Assembly: GCF_023897015.1 (NCBI RefSeq)
Contig: NZ_JAMHFY010000032.1
Coordinates: forward strand, 1-53,451
DNA length: 53,451 nt
DNA from: Desulfosporosinus nitroreducens
Lineage (GTDB): Bacteria; Bacillota; Desulfitobacteriia; Desulfitobacteriales; Desulfitobacteriaceae
Direction of reading: 5' to 3'
In this document: positions 36,668 to 45,954 of the stretch, in pieces
How positions within the stretch are numbered: the stretch's first letter is position 1
How the letters are laid out: each line of letters begins with the position of its first letter
Notes under the pieces: model-generated
The model's database searches: none
What the model saw: the letters and a program-made list of their open reading frames with translations, nothing else
What the model was told of the DNA's origin: nothing
Position numbers and translations under genes: made by a program

Positions 36668-39505
36668 GTGAATGAATATCAGATTCACCCGTGGGATACT
36701 GAAGATCACCCTGAAATAATCGATTTAGATATGTGGGTACCACCAGAAATTGATGAATTAGCAACCGAAGTAATCGCTTGCTACGACATGAAGGTCAACG
36801 TTAAAACGTTAATTACCGCTAAGTCAGACAAAGGTGGGGCCATTTGGAAAATTGAAACCGATAAAGGACCTCGCAGCTTAAAAGTCTTACACCGTAAGCC
36901 CGCTAGAAGTCTTTTTAGCGTGGGGGCGCAGGACTATATAGTAAAACAAGGAGGGCGAGTACCGGAATTAAAACAAACCCAAAACGGGCTTCTCTATGTC
37001 GAAAAAGGCGGAAAGTTATGGATTGTTACGGATTGGATTGAACCCCTCACTCCAGCGAATAATGACCTTGAAGGTGCTCAAGCCTTATGCTATGGTTTGG
37101 GAGAGTTTCATAAGCGTTCTAAGGGATATGCTCCCCCACCAGGTTCCAAAAGAGCGTCTAGATTGTATCGTTGGCCCGATTATTATCGAAAAGTTATCAG
37201 TAAATTCAATTGGTTTAGAAGTGTCGCTCAAGCTTATCATGATCTTCCAAGCAGCCAATTACTTCTTTCCACTATCGACGTTTTTGAACGAGAAGCTCAT
37301 GCCGTAGTCAGCGTTCTTGAGCAATCATCGTATGCACAGATGGTTGCCATGGGAGAAGAGCACTGGGGACTTGTTCACCAAGACTTCGGATGGTCTAATG
37401 GTCAACTTGGAGCTGGTGGACTTTGGGTGATCGATCTAGACGGAGTATCTTACGATTTACCAATTCGCGATCTACGAAAGCTAATATCAAGCACAATGTT
37501 CGACTTGGGCAAATGGGACGTTACGTGGATTCAGGGAATGATAAACGCCTATCACTCAGCGAATCCTCTTGACCTAGAAACGTATGAGATTCTATTAAAT
37601 GATCTAGCCTTTCCCAATGAGTTCTACAAACACATAAAAGAGATGTTATACGATCCTCAAAATTTCCTGAATCTAAATGTTGAAGCGATTCTTCAGCGTC
37701 TGACTCTCGTAGAACAAACAAAGGGCCAGGCCTTAGCTACACTGAAGCTCGATAAGGATAAGTTTAAGACAGGTAACTATGCATCGATACCAGTTTCTGA
37801 ACCTGAGATTCTTCAAATGATGCAAATGAAAGCGACTAAGGAAAAAACGACTTTACCAAGTCTAATCGAAGAAAATTCTCTCTTAAATTCAACGATGGTG
37901 CAAGATGGCTCTTCTCTTAAAAAGAAAACTCATAAAAAAAATAAACTTATAAGTATTGAAAGAGGTAAGAGCTCCGGTGGGAAGGATAGTATCAATAACA
38001 ATAGGGACCATCAATTAAAGATCCTTATGATTTGTACTGAAAAGTTACCAGTCCCACCAGTACGAGGCGGTGCAATTCAAACCTATATTCAGGGAATATC
38101 GGGGAAATTAGGCCAGAAACATGATTTAACGATCTTGGGAACAACCGATTCCTCGCTCCCCCTTGATGAAACTAGAGATAATATTAAGTATGTAAGAATC
38201 GACGGTCAGCAAATCTTCGAAATTTATGCCGAGAAGGTTCTTAATTTCCTTCGTGATGAATCCTTTGACCTTATTCATGTCTTCAATCGACCGAGGCTTA
38301 TTCCGTTAATTCGTGAAGTCGCCCCTCATTCTCGACTAATCTTAAGTATGCATAACGACATGTTTAATTCTAATAAGATTTTACATGCCGATGCGCTTTC
38401 GGCTATTGCTGAAGTAGAATGTATTGTCACAGTCAGTGATTATGTCGGAAATACGATCTCAAATCTTTATCCTCAAGCAGCAGAAAAGGTTCAGACGATC
38501 TATTCAGGAGTAAACCTAGAGGACTTTGTTCCTTGGGAGACGTCAAATACTGCCGCTCAGATTCGCCAGAAACTCAGGAAAGAAAATAATCTTGAAGACA
38601 AAACAGTTATTTTATTTGTTGGGCGGTTAACTCCTAAAAAAGGAACAGATCTTTTAATTCAAGCACTAAAAGAGGCTCATTCTTCTAATCCGAAGATTGC
38701 CTTGGTCATCGTAGGCGGAACATGGTATAGCGTGGATAGAGTCACTGATTACGTTGCTTATATACGTGCCCTTGCAGAGAGAGCACCATTTCCGGTAATT
38801 ACTACGGGTTACGTTTCAGCTGATAATATTCATCAGTGGTTTTGGGCGGGAGATATTTTTGTATGCCCTTCCGAGTGGCAAGAACCATTAGCTCGTGTCC
38901 ACTACGAAGCCATGGCAGCCGGCTTACCCTTTATCACAACAGCAAGAGGTGGGAATCCAGAGGTTGTCATTGATGAAAATGGGTTAGTTGTTCAGAAACC
39001 CGAGGACCCTGTTGAATTTGCTGAGAAAATTACAATACTCTTATCTGATCCCAAGCTTAGACAAAGAATGGGGCAGACCGGTAGACGTTTGGCAGAAGAA
39101 CGGTTTGGTTGGGAACGAGTTGCTCAGGAAGTCTTAGAAACATGGAAACTGGGAGCTTCTATTAAAACCAATCTGAAGAACGATCGTACCGAACTCATGA
39201 CGAGTGAGAGTTTAGAGAAAGCCAAATTGAAGGATAAAGGCAAGGTTAAAAGTAAGGTTAAAATGAAAAAAATAGTAGAAATAAAAGTTAATGATACCGA
39301 TAGTATTAAGCGCCAAGAAGAGGTCTGTGTTGATTTGGAAAATCTTTCATCAGCAGTGAAAGTCAGTTCCAACGTTGTGAAGATTACCCGAGACATTATT
39401 TTTCCTATGAGTTATGATCATGATTTAGTGTATATTAATACACCCTCAAAAGTATCAAACTTTTCATCAGTCGTGAAAGTGACCAGTGCAATGATACGAC
39501 GTTAG
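36668..39505 (+). CDS. fusion of a CotS-family kinase with a GT4 glycosyltransferase (CotS-CotSA-like)
   Basis: 945 aa from a GTG behind GGAGGG. Residues about 20-345 are a CotS/HSK2-type kinase with IVTDWIEP, a catalytic loop LVHQDFGWSNGQL (near 235) and metal motif VIDLDGV (near 257). After a Lys/Ser-rich linker, residues about 450-825 form a GT4 glycosyltransferase: PPVRGGAIQTYI, VGRLTPKKGTDLL, and the C-terminal PSEWQEPLARVHYEAMAAGLP block. A basic Lys-rich tail (about 840-945) follows. In Bacillus the separate spore-coat proteins CotS/CotI (kinase) and CotSA (transferase) work together, and CotI phosphorylates CotSA. Here they are one chain. Confidence 0.9.
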   Translation: MNEYQIHPWDTEDHPEIIDLDMWVPPEIDELATEVIACYDMKVNVKTLITAKSDKGGAIWKIETDKGPRSLKVLHRKPARSLFSVGAQDYIVKQGGRVPELKQTQNGLLYVEKGGKLWIVTDWIEPLTPANNDLEGAQALCYGLGEFHKRSKGYAPPPGSKRASRLYRWPDYYRKVISKFNWFRSVAQAYHDLPSSQLLLSTIDVFEREAHAVVSVLEQSSYAQMVAMGEEHWGLVHQDFGWSNGQLGAGGLWVIDLDGVSYDLPIRDLRKLISSTMFDLGKWDVTWIQGMINAYHSANPLDLETYEILLNDLAFPNEFYKHIKEMLYDPQNFLNLNVEAILQRLTLVEQTKGQALATLKLDKDKFKTGNYASIPVSEPEILQMMQMKATKEKTTLPSLIEENSLLNSTMVQDGSSLKKKTHKKNKLISIERGKSSGGKDSINNNRDHQLKILMICTEKLPVPPVRGGAIQTYIQGISGKLGQKHDLTILGTTDSSLPLDETRDNIKYVRIDGQQIFEIYAEKVLNFLRDESFDLIHVFNRPRLIPLIREVAPHSRLILSMHNDMFNSNKILHADALSAIAEVECIVTVSDYVGNTISNLYPQAAEKVQTIYSGVNLEDFVPWETSNTAAQIRQKLRKENNLEDKTVILFVGRLTPKKGTDLLIQALKEAHSSNPKIALVIVGGTWYSVDRVTDYVAYIRALAERAPFPVITTGYVSADNIHQWFWAGDIFVCPSEWQEPLARVHYEAMAAGLPFITTARGGNPEVVIDENGLVVQKPEDPVEFAEKITILLSDPKLRQRMGQTGRRLAEERFGWERVAQEVLETWKLGASIKTNLKNDRTELMTSESLEKAKLKDKGKVKSKVKMKKIVEIKVNDTDSIKRQEEVCVDLENLSSAVKVSSNVVKITRDIIFPMSYDHDLVYINTPSKVSNFSSVVKVTSAMIRR

Positions 39506-39517
39506 GTGCGAAAATCG

Positions 39518-39556
39518 CCACCCCTTGTAGATTTTTATTTATTCTAGAAGGGGTGG
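39518..39556 (+). terminator. terminator of the kinase-glycosyltransferase gene
   Basis: 14-bp stem with one mismatch (39518-39531 with 39543-39556) and an 11-base T-rich loop. No T-run follows. Confidence 0.6.
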
Positions 39557-39639
39557 GCTTCAGTGTTATGTTGAAAAATAGTACAAAATCCGATGAGGTG
39601 CTTATTATTCGGAATGATTAATAAAACTAAATGTCGCTT

Positions 39640-39745
39640 CAAGAGCGGCTCTTTCAATACTAACGTAGTTTCAAACAGGTCCCCGGATCATTCGAAGATG
39701 GGCAAGTTAAGGTCGCCTGTTTAAAGTTAGGCGGCCTTTTTAATT
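39640..39745 (+). ncRNA. candidate regulatory RNA with terminator and alternative stem
   Basis: AGGTCGCCT (39710-39718) pairs with AGGCGGCCT (39729-39737, one G-T pair), then TTTTTAATTT: an intrinsic terminator. AAACAGG (39673-39679) can instead pair with CCTGTTT (39716-39722), which overlaps the left terminator arm. This is the architecture of an attenuator or riboswitch. No gene begins for 520 bases downstream, so it could instead be a small RNA. It is not matched to a known class. Confidence 0.3.
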
Positions 39746-40271
39746 TGTCCGTTTGTACGATCGGTAGAAGAAAGAAATTTTACCCTAAATATTTTGCAAC
39801 TGCATTTGCTGTATCGTACTTGTCATTTCCACTTAGCGACACTTCGTTTGTGCGACCTCCCCGGGGACGAAAATTAATGCTTTAATACGTCCACTGAAAC
39901 ATAAAATATACTTTTAAATTCCCCCAAAACCCTGACCCCCTGACAGTTAAGAATTTTCCTATTGAACAACATTGTGGTACCGCAGGCAGAAATCAGCCAG
40001 CAGAAATAGAATGATTCAGGCATTAAAGGATGCACTTTGTTTTTGATCTGTAGTTTGAGAAGGTAGTTCTTGTAGTTCAAGCGTTCACGAACTCTTGCTG
40101 GCGCATTAACTCCTTGGGGGCTTAACTTGGGGCAACTGTACGAATAGCTTATCATTGCTCGGTTAGGGTAAATCTAACAGCATAGTCAGAAAAACTAATA
40201 ATAATCAGTTGGGTGGGGATAATTAGAAGAATACACTATACAAAAAACGAATAGAGAGGGTGGCAAAGAAC
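39746..40271. other. non-coding stretch before the symporter gene
   Basis: A 93-codon minus-strand frame (39874-40155) exists, but it has no ribosome site and no family signature, and its composition is not gene-like. I see no promoter I would stand behind. The symporter ribosome site is at 40255-40264. Confidence 0.4.
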
Positions 40272-41810
40272 ATGGAAAGTCGTGAGCAATGGGGAACGAG
40301 GGCTGGTTTTATTTTAGCAGCCGTTGGTTCCGCTGTTGGACTAGGAAATATTTGGCGTTTTCCGTATGTGGCATATGATAATGGCGGAGGCGCATTTTTC
40401 CTTCCGTATTTATTTGCACTTTTAACCGCTGGTATTCCTCTTCTTATTATGGAATTTACAATGGGCCATAAATATCGTGGTTCTGCACCCTTATCTTACG
40501 CACGCATGAATAAGAAAACAGAGTGGATTGGTTGGTGGCAAGTATCCATAGCCTTCGTAATTTCTACGTACTATTCAGTTATTATCGCATGGGCGATGGC
40601 TTATACGTATTTTGCAGTGGGGTTGCAATGGGGAGAAGATACAGGTGGATTTTTAATGGGGGAATACTTACAGCGCGTTGATATTGTTAATAAGGACGCC
40701 GTCGGTTCTGTTGGATCAATTGTTCCGGGAGTTTTTATCCCGTTAATAATTGTATGGATAATTGCTTTAGGAGTATTGTTTAAAGGTGTTAAAAAAGGAA
40801 TTGAAAGAGCAAACCGTATTTTTATTCCAACTTTACTTGTCATGTTTTTAATGATTGTAATTCGTGCACTTACGTTAGAAGGCGCTACTCTTGGTCTAGA
40901 AGCGTTGTTCAAACCGAATTGGAGTAAAATTGCCTCTCCAGGGGTTTGGGTTGCGGCTTATGGGCAAATTTTCTTCAGCTTATCGATTGCATTTGCAATT
41001 ATGATAACCTATTCTAGTTATTTACCTAGAAAATCTGATATTAACAACAATGCATTCATTACAGCTTTTAGTAATTCAGGTGTTGAGCTTTTGGCAGGTT
41101 TTGGGGTCTTTTCTGCGTTAGGATTTATGGCTACACAAGCAAATGTTCCTATTGAAGAGGTTGCAACAGCAGGTATTGGCTTAGCGTTTGTTGTATTTCC
41201 AGAGATATTAAACTCTTTTCCGGGTTTGAATGGACTTTTTGGTGTTTTATTCTTTGGCTCGTTAGTTTTTGCAGGGCTATCGTCATTGATTTCGATTGTA
41301 GAGACGTTCATTGCTGGGGTACAAGATAAATTCAAATTGTCACGTACAAAGGCGGTTATAATAGGTGGAGGCCTTTCAGCGCTGATTTCAATTTTATTTG
41401 CAACTCAAGGAGGGTTATTCTTCTTAGATGCAGTTGATTACTTTATTAACACATTTGGGGTTGCCTTAGCTGGACTTGTTTCTGTTGTCACTGTTGCTTG
41501 GGTCGTTAGGAACTTAAAGCCATTCCAAGATCATGCTAACGCAATTTCGGACTTGCGTACAGGTTTATGGTGGAGAATCTGCTTAAGTATAGTGACACCA
41601 GCAGTATTAGGCTATATGTTCGTACTAAATCTTATCGACAACCTAAAAAACAATTACGAAGGTTATCCGACTGCATTTCTTATTTATTCGGGTTGGGGAG
41701 TAGCAATTGCTACGTTCGTTGTTGGCTTTATCTTGGCCTCTCTGAAGTGGGGAGCAAAGGATTTAGAAGTAGCCACATACTCTGAAGATAAAGGAGTGGA
41801 TAAAAAATGA
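40272..41810 (+). CDS. sodium:neurotransmitter-symporter family transporter (MetP-like)
   Basis: 512 aa from the ATG at 40272 (GGGTGG eight bases upstream; a GTG at 40260 lies in that site). It is an NSS-family transporter with about 12 membrane helices. GFILAAVGSAVGLGNIWRFP in helix 1 forms the Na+ and substrate site, GGGAFFLPY follows, and EFTMGH is conserved. It imports an amino acid with sodium. The small MetS-like subunit overlaps its stop, so by analogy with Corynebacterium MetPS the substrate may be methionine or alanine. This is inferred, not seen. Confidence 0.93.
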   Translation: MESREQWGTRAGFILAAVGSAVGLGNIWRFPYVAYDNGGGAFFLPYLFALLTAGIPLLIMEFTMGHKYRGSAPLSYARMNKKTEWIGWWQVSIAFVISTYYSVIIAWAMAYTYFAVGLQWGEDTGGFLMGEYLQRVDIVNKDAVGSVGSIVPGVFIPLIIVWIIALGVLFKGVKKGIERANRIFIPTLLVMFLMIVIRALTLEGATLGLEALFKPNWSKIASPGVWVAAYGQIFFSLSIAFAIMITYSSYLPRKSDINNNAFITAFSNSGVELLAGFGVFSALGFMATQANVPIEEVATAGIGLAFVVFPEILNSFPGLNGLFGVLFFGSLVFAGLSSLISIVETFIAGVQDKFKLSRTKAVIIGGGLSALISILFATQGGLFFLDAVDYFINTFGVALAGLVSVVTVAWVVRNLKPFQDHANAISDLRTGLWWRICLSIVTPAVLGYMFVLNLIDNLKNNYEGYPTAFLIYSGWGVAIATFVVGFILASLKWGAKDLEVATYSEDKGVDKK

Positions 41811-41911
41811 GCAGCAGTGCAATTGTAATGATGTTTGTCGGTATAATTGTCATTTGGGGTGGACTTGTAGCAAGCATTTGGAATGCTGTTAAAGTCTCTA
41901 AACAAAAATAG
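41807..41911 (+). CDS. MetS-like small subunit of the symporter
   Basis: 34 aa: MSSSAIVMMFVGIIVIWGGL, then VASIWNAVKVSKQK. One membrane helix with a short basic C-terminus, matching the MetS small-subunit family. The ATG shares bases with the symporter stop (ATGA at 41807-41810), and AAAGGAG lies ten bases upstream. Too short to appear in usual ORF calls. It is required for transport activity in the Corynebacterium system. Confidence 0.85.
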   Translation: MSSSAIVMMFVGIIVIWGGLVASIWNAVKVSKQK

Positions 41912-41928
41912 TTATCATGATAGTAAAG

Positions 41929-41951
41929 AGGCTGACTTCATTAGTCAGCCT
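41929..41951 (+). terminator. terminator of the symporter operon
   Basis: AGGCTGAC/GTCAGCCT stem, 7-base loop, then TTAAATTTTTG. Confidence 0.8.
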
Positions 41952-42129
41952 TTAAATTTTTGAAAAAACTATATACTATGCAGTGTTCATGGATGAAAAC
42001 GCTGCTTAAATCGATGCAGAGTTGTGTTCGTCCAGAGAAGGCTGAAAATATTTGTGATTGAAAGATACTGACATGCTCAAACTCTAAACTTAGGAATAAG
42101 ATTTATAAATATTCATAACAGGGGGTGCT

Positions 42130-43056
42130 ATGGTGTTAAGTCAGGATTTTGTTCGTTCTTCGATTGAACTTAATCTATTTTTCTTAAGAATAATGAAGGA
42201 GCATCTAATATTTATTGAAGCAGACCTCTCACAAAGGGATATTCATCTAAGCCATATAATAGTTGCTCTTCGCAGTGAGGCTACAAACCTGCTTAAGACT
42301 ACTATTGCCTTAGCAAATGGTCATGTTAGTCCGCAAGCTGTCAGTTCGGGTGAATTTATTACCAATTATACTTTTAATGCTGAAAAGGCAACCGAGTTTT
42401 TCACGGGAATTACAATTGATAAGGATGTATCTAATGCCGAATTGACTATTGGCAGTGCAGTCGCCTCTAAAATAAATTCGGCATTAGTAGATCAGGTTGC
42501 TGCCTTAAATAACAATGCGATTGCAGTAACCCAGGCTATTTCTAATTTTAAAGCAAGCGTTCTACAAGACGTGTTAGCTTGTCGAACTTATACGCACAGT
42601 TATCCTCTATTACTCGATCATATAAACAGAGAGGCCCAATTTTATCTAAGAGCACTTAAGAAGATTCAAAAAAGAGTAGACTTCAATTTAGTAGGAGAGG
42701 CAGTCGAGCAAGAAGCCTTTTGGAATCGAATAATGGGCGAACATGCCAAATTTGTGCGTGGATTTCTTGATCCTACTGAAGAACTGTTATTTGATAAGGC
42801 ACACCGCTTCGGAAAAGAATTTGAAAGGCTCACGATTGAGGCTATTTCCCTCAATGAAAACATCAGCAGATTCCCCGAAGTAACAATAAAAAGCATGAAG
42901 ACCACAAATGCTATTAGAAACTTCAAACAATCCGGCGTTGAAGGAATACTAGGCTGTAAAATAAAAATCGTTGCCCTCCCACTAATTGCTGATCATATAC
43001 TGAGAGAAGCGAACCATTATTTGAGGATGCTTAAGGAATTTGATTCAAGAAGATAG
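42130..43056 (+). CDS. DUF2935 family protein (two hemerythrin-like helical bundles)
   Basis: 308 aa. Two related helical halves: residues about 8-150 begin with ELNLFFLRIMKEHLIFIEA, and residues about 165-305 contain EAFWNRIMGEHAKFVRGFL with DHILREANHYLRML. The spaced His/Glu residues resemble di-metal ferritin-like sites, and the family is DUF2935. AGGGGG precedes the ATG closely; a GTG one codon later is an alternative. The function is unknown. Confidence 0.88.
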   Translation: MVLSQDFVRSSIELNLFFLRIMKEHLIFIEADLSQRDIHLSHIIVALRSEATNLLKTTIALANGHVSPQAVSSGEFITNYTFNAEKATEFFTGITIDKDVSNAELTIGSAVASKINSALVDQVAALNNNAIAVTQAISNFKASVLQDVLACRTYTHSYPLLLDHINREAQFYLRALKKIQKRVDFNLVGEAVEQEAFWNRIMGEHAKFVRGFLDPTEELLFDKAHRFGKEFERLTIEAISLNENISRFPEVTIKSMKTTNAIRNFKQSGVEGILGCKIKIVALPLIADHILREANHYLRMLKEFDSRR

Positions 43057-43242
43057 CGAACATGGACCTAGAAAAGGAAACTTTACTTGGTCCTAATATG
43101 TGCACCACGTATGTCGATTAAGAATAAACTCAAGAGTCCAATTTAAAGGTCTAACCCCCCTGAAGATATTAAGACCAGCAATAATTACGATGCTCCTGGG
43201 GATTTTATGGCGCAGTTCTAAAACTATTTAATCAATTCCGGG

Positions 43243-43262
43243 ACACCCACTTCTTCAAGTGG
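43243..43262 (+). repeat. left-end hairpin of the IS200/IS605 element
   Basis: Perfect stem ACACCCACTT/AAGTGGGTGT with loop CTTC. It is the likely TnpA recognition hairpin. Confidence 0.7.
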
Positions 43263-43510
43263 GTGTTCCTTATTCTACTTCGGTGACGATAGTCTCCAGT
43301 GGAGAGTATCGCCGAGCGCCTTTCCCAATAGGAACACTTGGCGCGAAGGAGGTAGACTTCCCACAGAAGTCTCGATGTTCAGCTTTAGCTGAACGAGTTC
43401 ACTATTCTTCTTACCACTTGTTGCCGTAAAGCCCCTAGTTTCAACTATGGGATATAAGGCAATTCTAGGTTCTAATTGTATTATATAGGTATGTGCAGTA
43501 TAATATAAAT

Positions 43511-43918
43511 ATGGATATAAACTACAAATCTAACAACAACATTGTCTATTCATGCAAGTACCATGTGGTGTGGTGTCCAAAGTATCGTAGGAAGGTTTTG
43601 GTTGGTCAAATTGAAGTTCGCTTAAAGGAGTTGATAAGGGAGATATGCGAAGAACTTCAATCCGAACTAATAGAACTGGAGATCATGCCCGACCATGTCC
43701 ACCTTTTGATAGAAGTAGATCCTCAATTTGGTGTTCATAAGGTCATTAAAACGATCAAAGGAAAAACGTCGAGAATACTTAGAAAGGAGTTTAAAGAGTT
43801 AACCACTAAATTGCCAACGTTATGGACTAATTCGTATTTTATCTCTACAGTTGGAGGTGCGCCGTTAGCCATTGTTAAGCAGTATATTGAAAGTCAAAAG
43901 GTTTCAGAGAGGAGGTAA
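43511..43918 (+). CDS. tnpA: IS200-type Y1 transposase TnpA
   Basis: 135 aa from the ATG at 43511; a GTG six codons earlier is possible and neither has a good ribosome site, as is usual in this family. HUH motif in [11 protein letters not shown] (His-x-His), catalytic Tyr in [10 protein letters not shown] near the C-terminus, and [14 protein letters not shown] at the start. It nicks and joins single strands at the element ends. It stops just before the ribosome site of tnpB. Confidence 0.95.
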   Translation: MDINYKSNNNIVYSCKYHVVWCPKYRRKVLVGQIEVRLKELIREICEELQSELIELEIMPDHVHLLIEVDPQFGVHKVIKTIKGKTSRILRKEFKELTTKLPTLWTNSYFISTVGGAPLAIVKQYIESQKVSERR

Positions 43919-43922
43919 TGCC

Positions 43923-45017
43923 TTGCACAAAGCCTTTAAATTTCGGCTATATCCAACCAAAGAACAGATAGTACTCATTAACAAAACGATAGGTTGTACT
44001 CGATACGTCTACAATCACTTCCTTGATGCACGTATTAAACTATTTGAGGCTGAACGAAAAACCCTGAACTTTAATTCTTGCTGTCTTGAACTCACACAAT
44101 TAAAGAAACAAATCGAATGGCTTCAAGAGGTCGATTCCATGGCCCTCCAGCAAACTCTTAAAGACTTGGATAAAGCCTATCAAAAGTTCTTCAGAGAGAA
44201 AAAGGGGTTTCCTAACTTCAAAAGTAAAAAGAATCCTAAACAAAGCTACAGAACTAACGCCAATAAATCTAGTATTGAGGTAAGTGATAGCAAGATTAAG
44301 CTCACCAAACTTGGATGGGTAAGTTTTGCGAAGAGTAGAGAAGTTGACGGAAAGATCATTTCAGCTACGATTCGCAGAAATCCTAGTGGAACCTATTTCA
44401 TCTCAATTCTTTGCGAAGTAGAGATTCAACCTTTGCCAAGAGTCGATCAAGCCGTAGGGATTGACTTAGGAATTAAGGAGTTTGCCATCACGTCTGACGG
44501 TGAACATTATAGGAATCCTAAACACTATCGCAAACACGAACGTAAGCTGAAACGGCTCCAACGAAAGCTATCTAAAAAACAAAAAGGGAGTCACAACCGA
44601 GACAAAGCGAGAATAAAAGTTGCTAAGGCCCATGAAACTATTCGCAATTGCCGTCAGGATTTTTTGCATAAGCTAACAACTAAACTGATTCGTGAAAATC
44701 AAACGATCTGTTTGGAAGATTTGCAGGTAAAGAACATGATTCAAAATCATAATCTAGCAAAGTCGATAGCGGATGTTTCTTGGTCTGAATTCCGGTCAAT
44801 GCTGGATTATAAAGCGAGATGGTATGGACGGAAATTATCGATCATCGGCAAAACATTCCCATCCAGTCAGCAATGTTTTGCATGTGGTTATCGCAATAAG
44901 GATGTAAAAAACTTGAACCTGCGAGAATGGATATGCCCAATTTGCGGCATGTATCATGATAGAGATGAAAACGCCGCCAAAAATATCCTTAGAGAAGGAT
45001 TAAGGCTGGCAGGATAA
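43923..45017 (+). CDS. tnpB: IS605-type RNA-guided nuclease TnpB
   Basis: 364 aa from a TTG at 43923, behind GAGGAGGT seven bases upstream; frame-consistent starts further left lie inside tnp[12 protein letters not shown] is the N-terminal signature. RuvC residues are Asp181 in GIDLGIKEF, Glu265 in [10 protein letters not shown], and Asp in [12 protein letters not shown] (about 346-350). A zinc ribbon CFACG/CPICG lies before the third. All catalytic residues are present. TnpB proteins cut DNA guided by an RNA from the element's right end. Confidence 0.95.
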   Translation: MHKAFKFRLYPTKEQIVLINKTIGCTRYVYNHFLDARIKLFEAERKTLNFNSCCLELTQLKKQIEWLQEVDSMALQQTLKDLDKAYQKFFREKKGFPNFKSKKNPKQSYRTNANKSSIEVSDSKIKLTKLGWVSFAKSREVDGKIISATIRRNPSGTYFISILCEVEIQPLPRVDQAVGIDLGIKEFAITSDGEHYRNPKHYRKHERKLKRLQRKLSKKQKGSHNRDKARIKVAKAHETIRNCRQDFLHKLTTKLIRENQTICLEDLQVKNMIQNHNLAKSIADVSWSEFRSMLDYKARWYGRKLSIIGKTFPSSQQCFACGYRNKDVKNLNLREWICPICGMYHDRDENAAKNILREGLRLAG

Positions 45018-45117
45018 ATTTCTTTGCCGTGGGACACGCGGTTTAAGCTTGGGGAGTACACGGCATAAGTCGGTATGATGAACCTAGAATCCCCTGGATT
45101 CATCCAAGGGGAGTGTC
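44860..45117 (+). ncRNA. probable omega-RNA (reRNA) of the IS605 element
   Basis: In this family the guide RNA scaffold overlaps the 3' end of tnpB and runs to the right end. Here GCCGTG (45026) and CACGGC (45059) can pair, and the right-end hairpin (45091-45111) sits at the border. The guide would be read from the flanking DNA starting near 45118. Limits are approximate and expression is not shown. Confidence 0.45.
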
Positions 45118-45220
45118 AACACAAGGAAATACACCAGGAATAATAACACCAAAGTCGAAGGTAATAGCAGAAAAGACGGATGTCCCTACTAATGAAAATA
45201 CAGATCCTAGTCATAATTAA
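45117..45220 (+). pseudogene. C-terminal fragment of a gene cut by the IS element
   Basis: After the element the frame VSTQGNTPGIITPKSKVIAE then KTDVPTNENTDPSHN runs to a TAA at 45218-45220, and a terminator (45236-45265) follows. It looks like the Pro/Asn-rich tail of a protein whose body is not here. The sequence left of the element (43150-43235) shows no matching start, so the origin is unclear. Confidence 0.35.
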
Positions 45221-45235
45221 TTCTTCAAGATTTCA

Positions 45236-45265
45236 CAGGGCAGCTTTGGCTGTCCTGATTTTTTT
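45236..45265 (+). terminator. terminator right of the IS element
   Basis: CAGGGCAGC pairs with GGCTGTCCTG (one G-T pair), then ATTTTTTTA. Confidence 0.75.
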
Positions 45266-45601
45266 ACCACTTAAATAGGCCTTTCGCTAGGTATTTTAGG
45301 TTTACGAAGCGATTTGGAGACCATACAAAGAGATGTTTACCTTGAGAGTGTTTCGGAGAACATCCTTTGCCTAAATTAGCCACCTTTTGGAAACGCCGAA
45401 AACGGGCAAGAATCTTTGGAGAATTCAGGACCTTGATGCATAAGTAGAATCGATTATGAGCATATAGTAATTATATAGACAAATGGCATTAAAAATGGTA
45501 AAATATATTTGTATTATTCAGAAAATTCAAAAGGCAATATAGCCTTGTTAATTCATGAAAAAAAGGTGTTAAAAGAAGTTGGAAAAAGGGGAGGGTGCAA
45601 T

Positions 45602-45805
45602 ATGATTGAATCCAAAAAACCAGGCTCATTCCTCCGCCATGAAAGCCAATTTGAAGTCGGAGATCGCGTGGAGACGTTTAATCACTGCGTTGGAACAGTT
45701 GTACGAGTTGATCGCGATAAAATTGGAGTCTTTATTGTAGTGCGGTTAGATATCCTACCTCGTGAATTTGCATACGAGCCCTGTGATCTGAAAAAAATCC
45801 AATAA
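45602..45805 (+). CDS. small KOW/SH3-like protein
   Basis: 67 aa from the ATG at 45602 (GGAGGG six bases upstream); an upstream in-frame ATG at 45509 has no ribosome site. FEVGDRVETFNHCVGTVVRV is a KOW-like beta strand pair, followed by IGVFIVVRLDILPREF. Proteins of this size and shape are often nucleic-acid or ribosome associated, but I cannot name it. Confidence 0.7.
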   Translation: MIESKKPGSFLRHESQFEVGDRVETFNHCVGTVVRVDRDKIGVFIVVRLDILPREFAYEPCDLKKIQ

Positions 45806-45892
45806 ATTTCTTCTTAATTAATGACGATGTACTGAATAGGCCACTAGGCAGCTATGCCGAATTGTTTCGGGATGTATCGAAATTGGAAAAAA

Positions 45893-45919
45893 CAGCCTCT
45901 TCTCAAATAGAAGGGGCTG
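45893..45919 (-). terminator. terminator of the Tlp gene
   Basis: 10-bp stem with one G-T pair (45893-45902 with 45910-45919). On the minus strand it is followed by TTTTTTCC. Confidence 0.75.
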
Positions 45920-45954
45920 CCTGCATGGTATTGAACGCAAATAGAACTTAGTTC

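Larger units (their letters stand above)
43230..45120 (+). mobile_element. IS200/IS605-family insertion sequence
   Basis: Contains tnpA and tnpB in order with no terminal inverted repeats. The left end carries the subterminal hairpin ACACCCACTT-CTTC-AAGTGGGTGT (43243-43262) and a second structured region (43280-43315). The right end carries CCCCTGGA...TCCAAGGGG (45091-45111). Such hairpins are recognised by TnpA in this family, which moves single-stranded DNA without target duplication. The exact ends are not certain. Both genes look intact, so the element may be active. Confidence 0.85.

Noticed and set aside
39874-40155. 93-codon minus-strand frame before the symporter
   Set aside because: No ribosome site, no motif, and composition unlike neighbouring genes.
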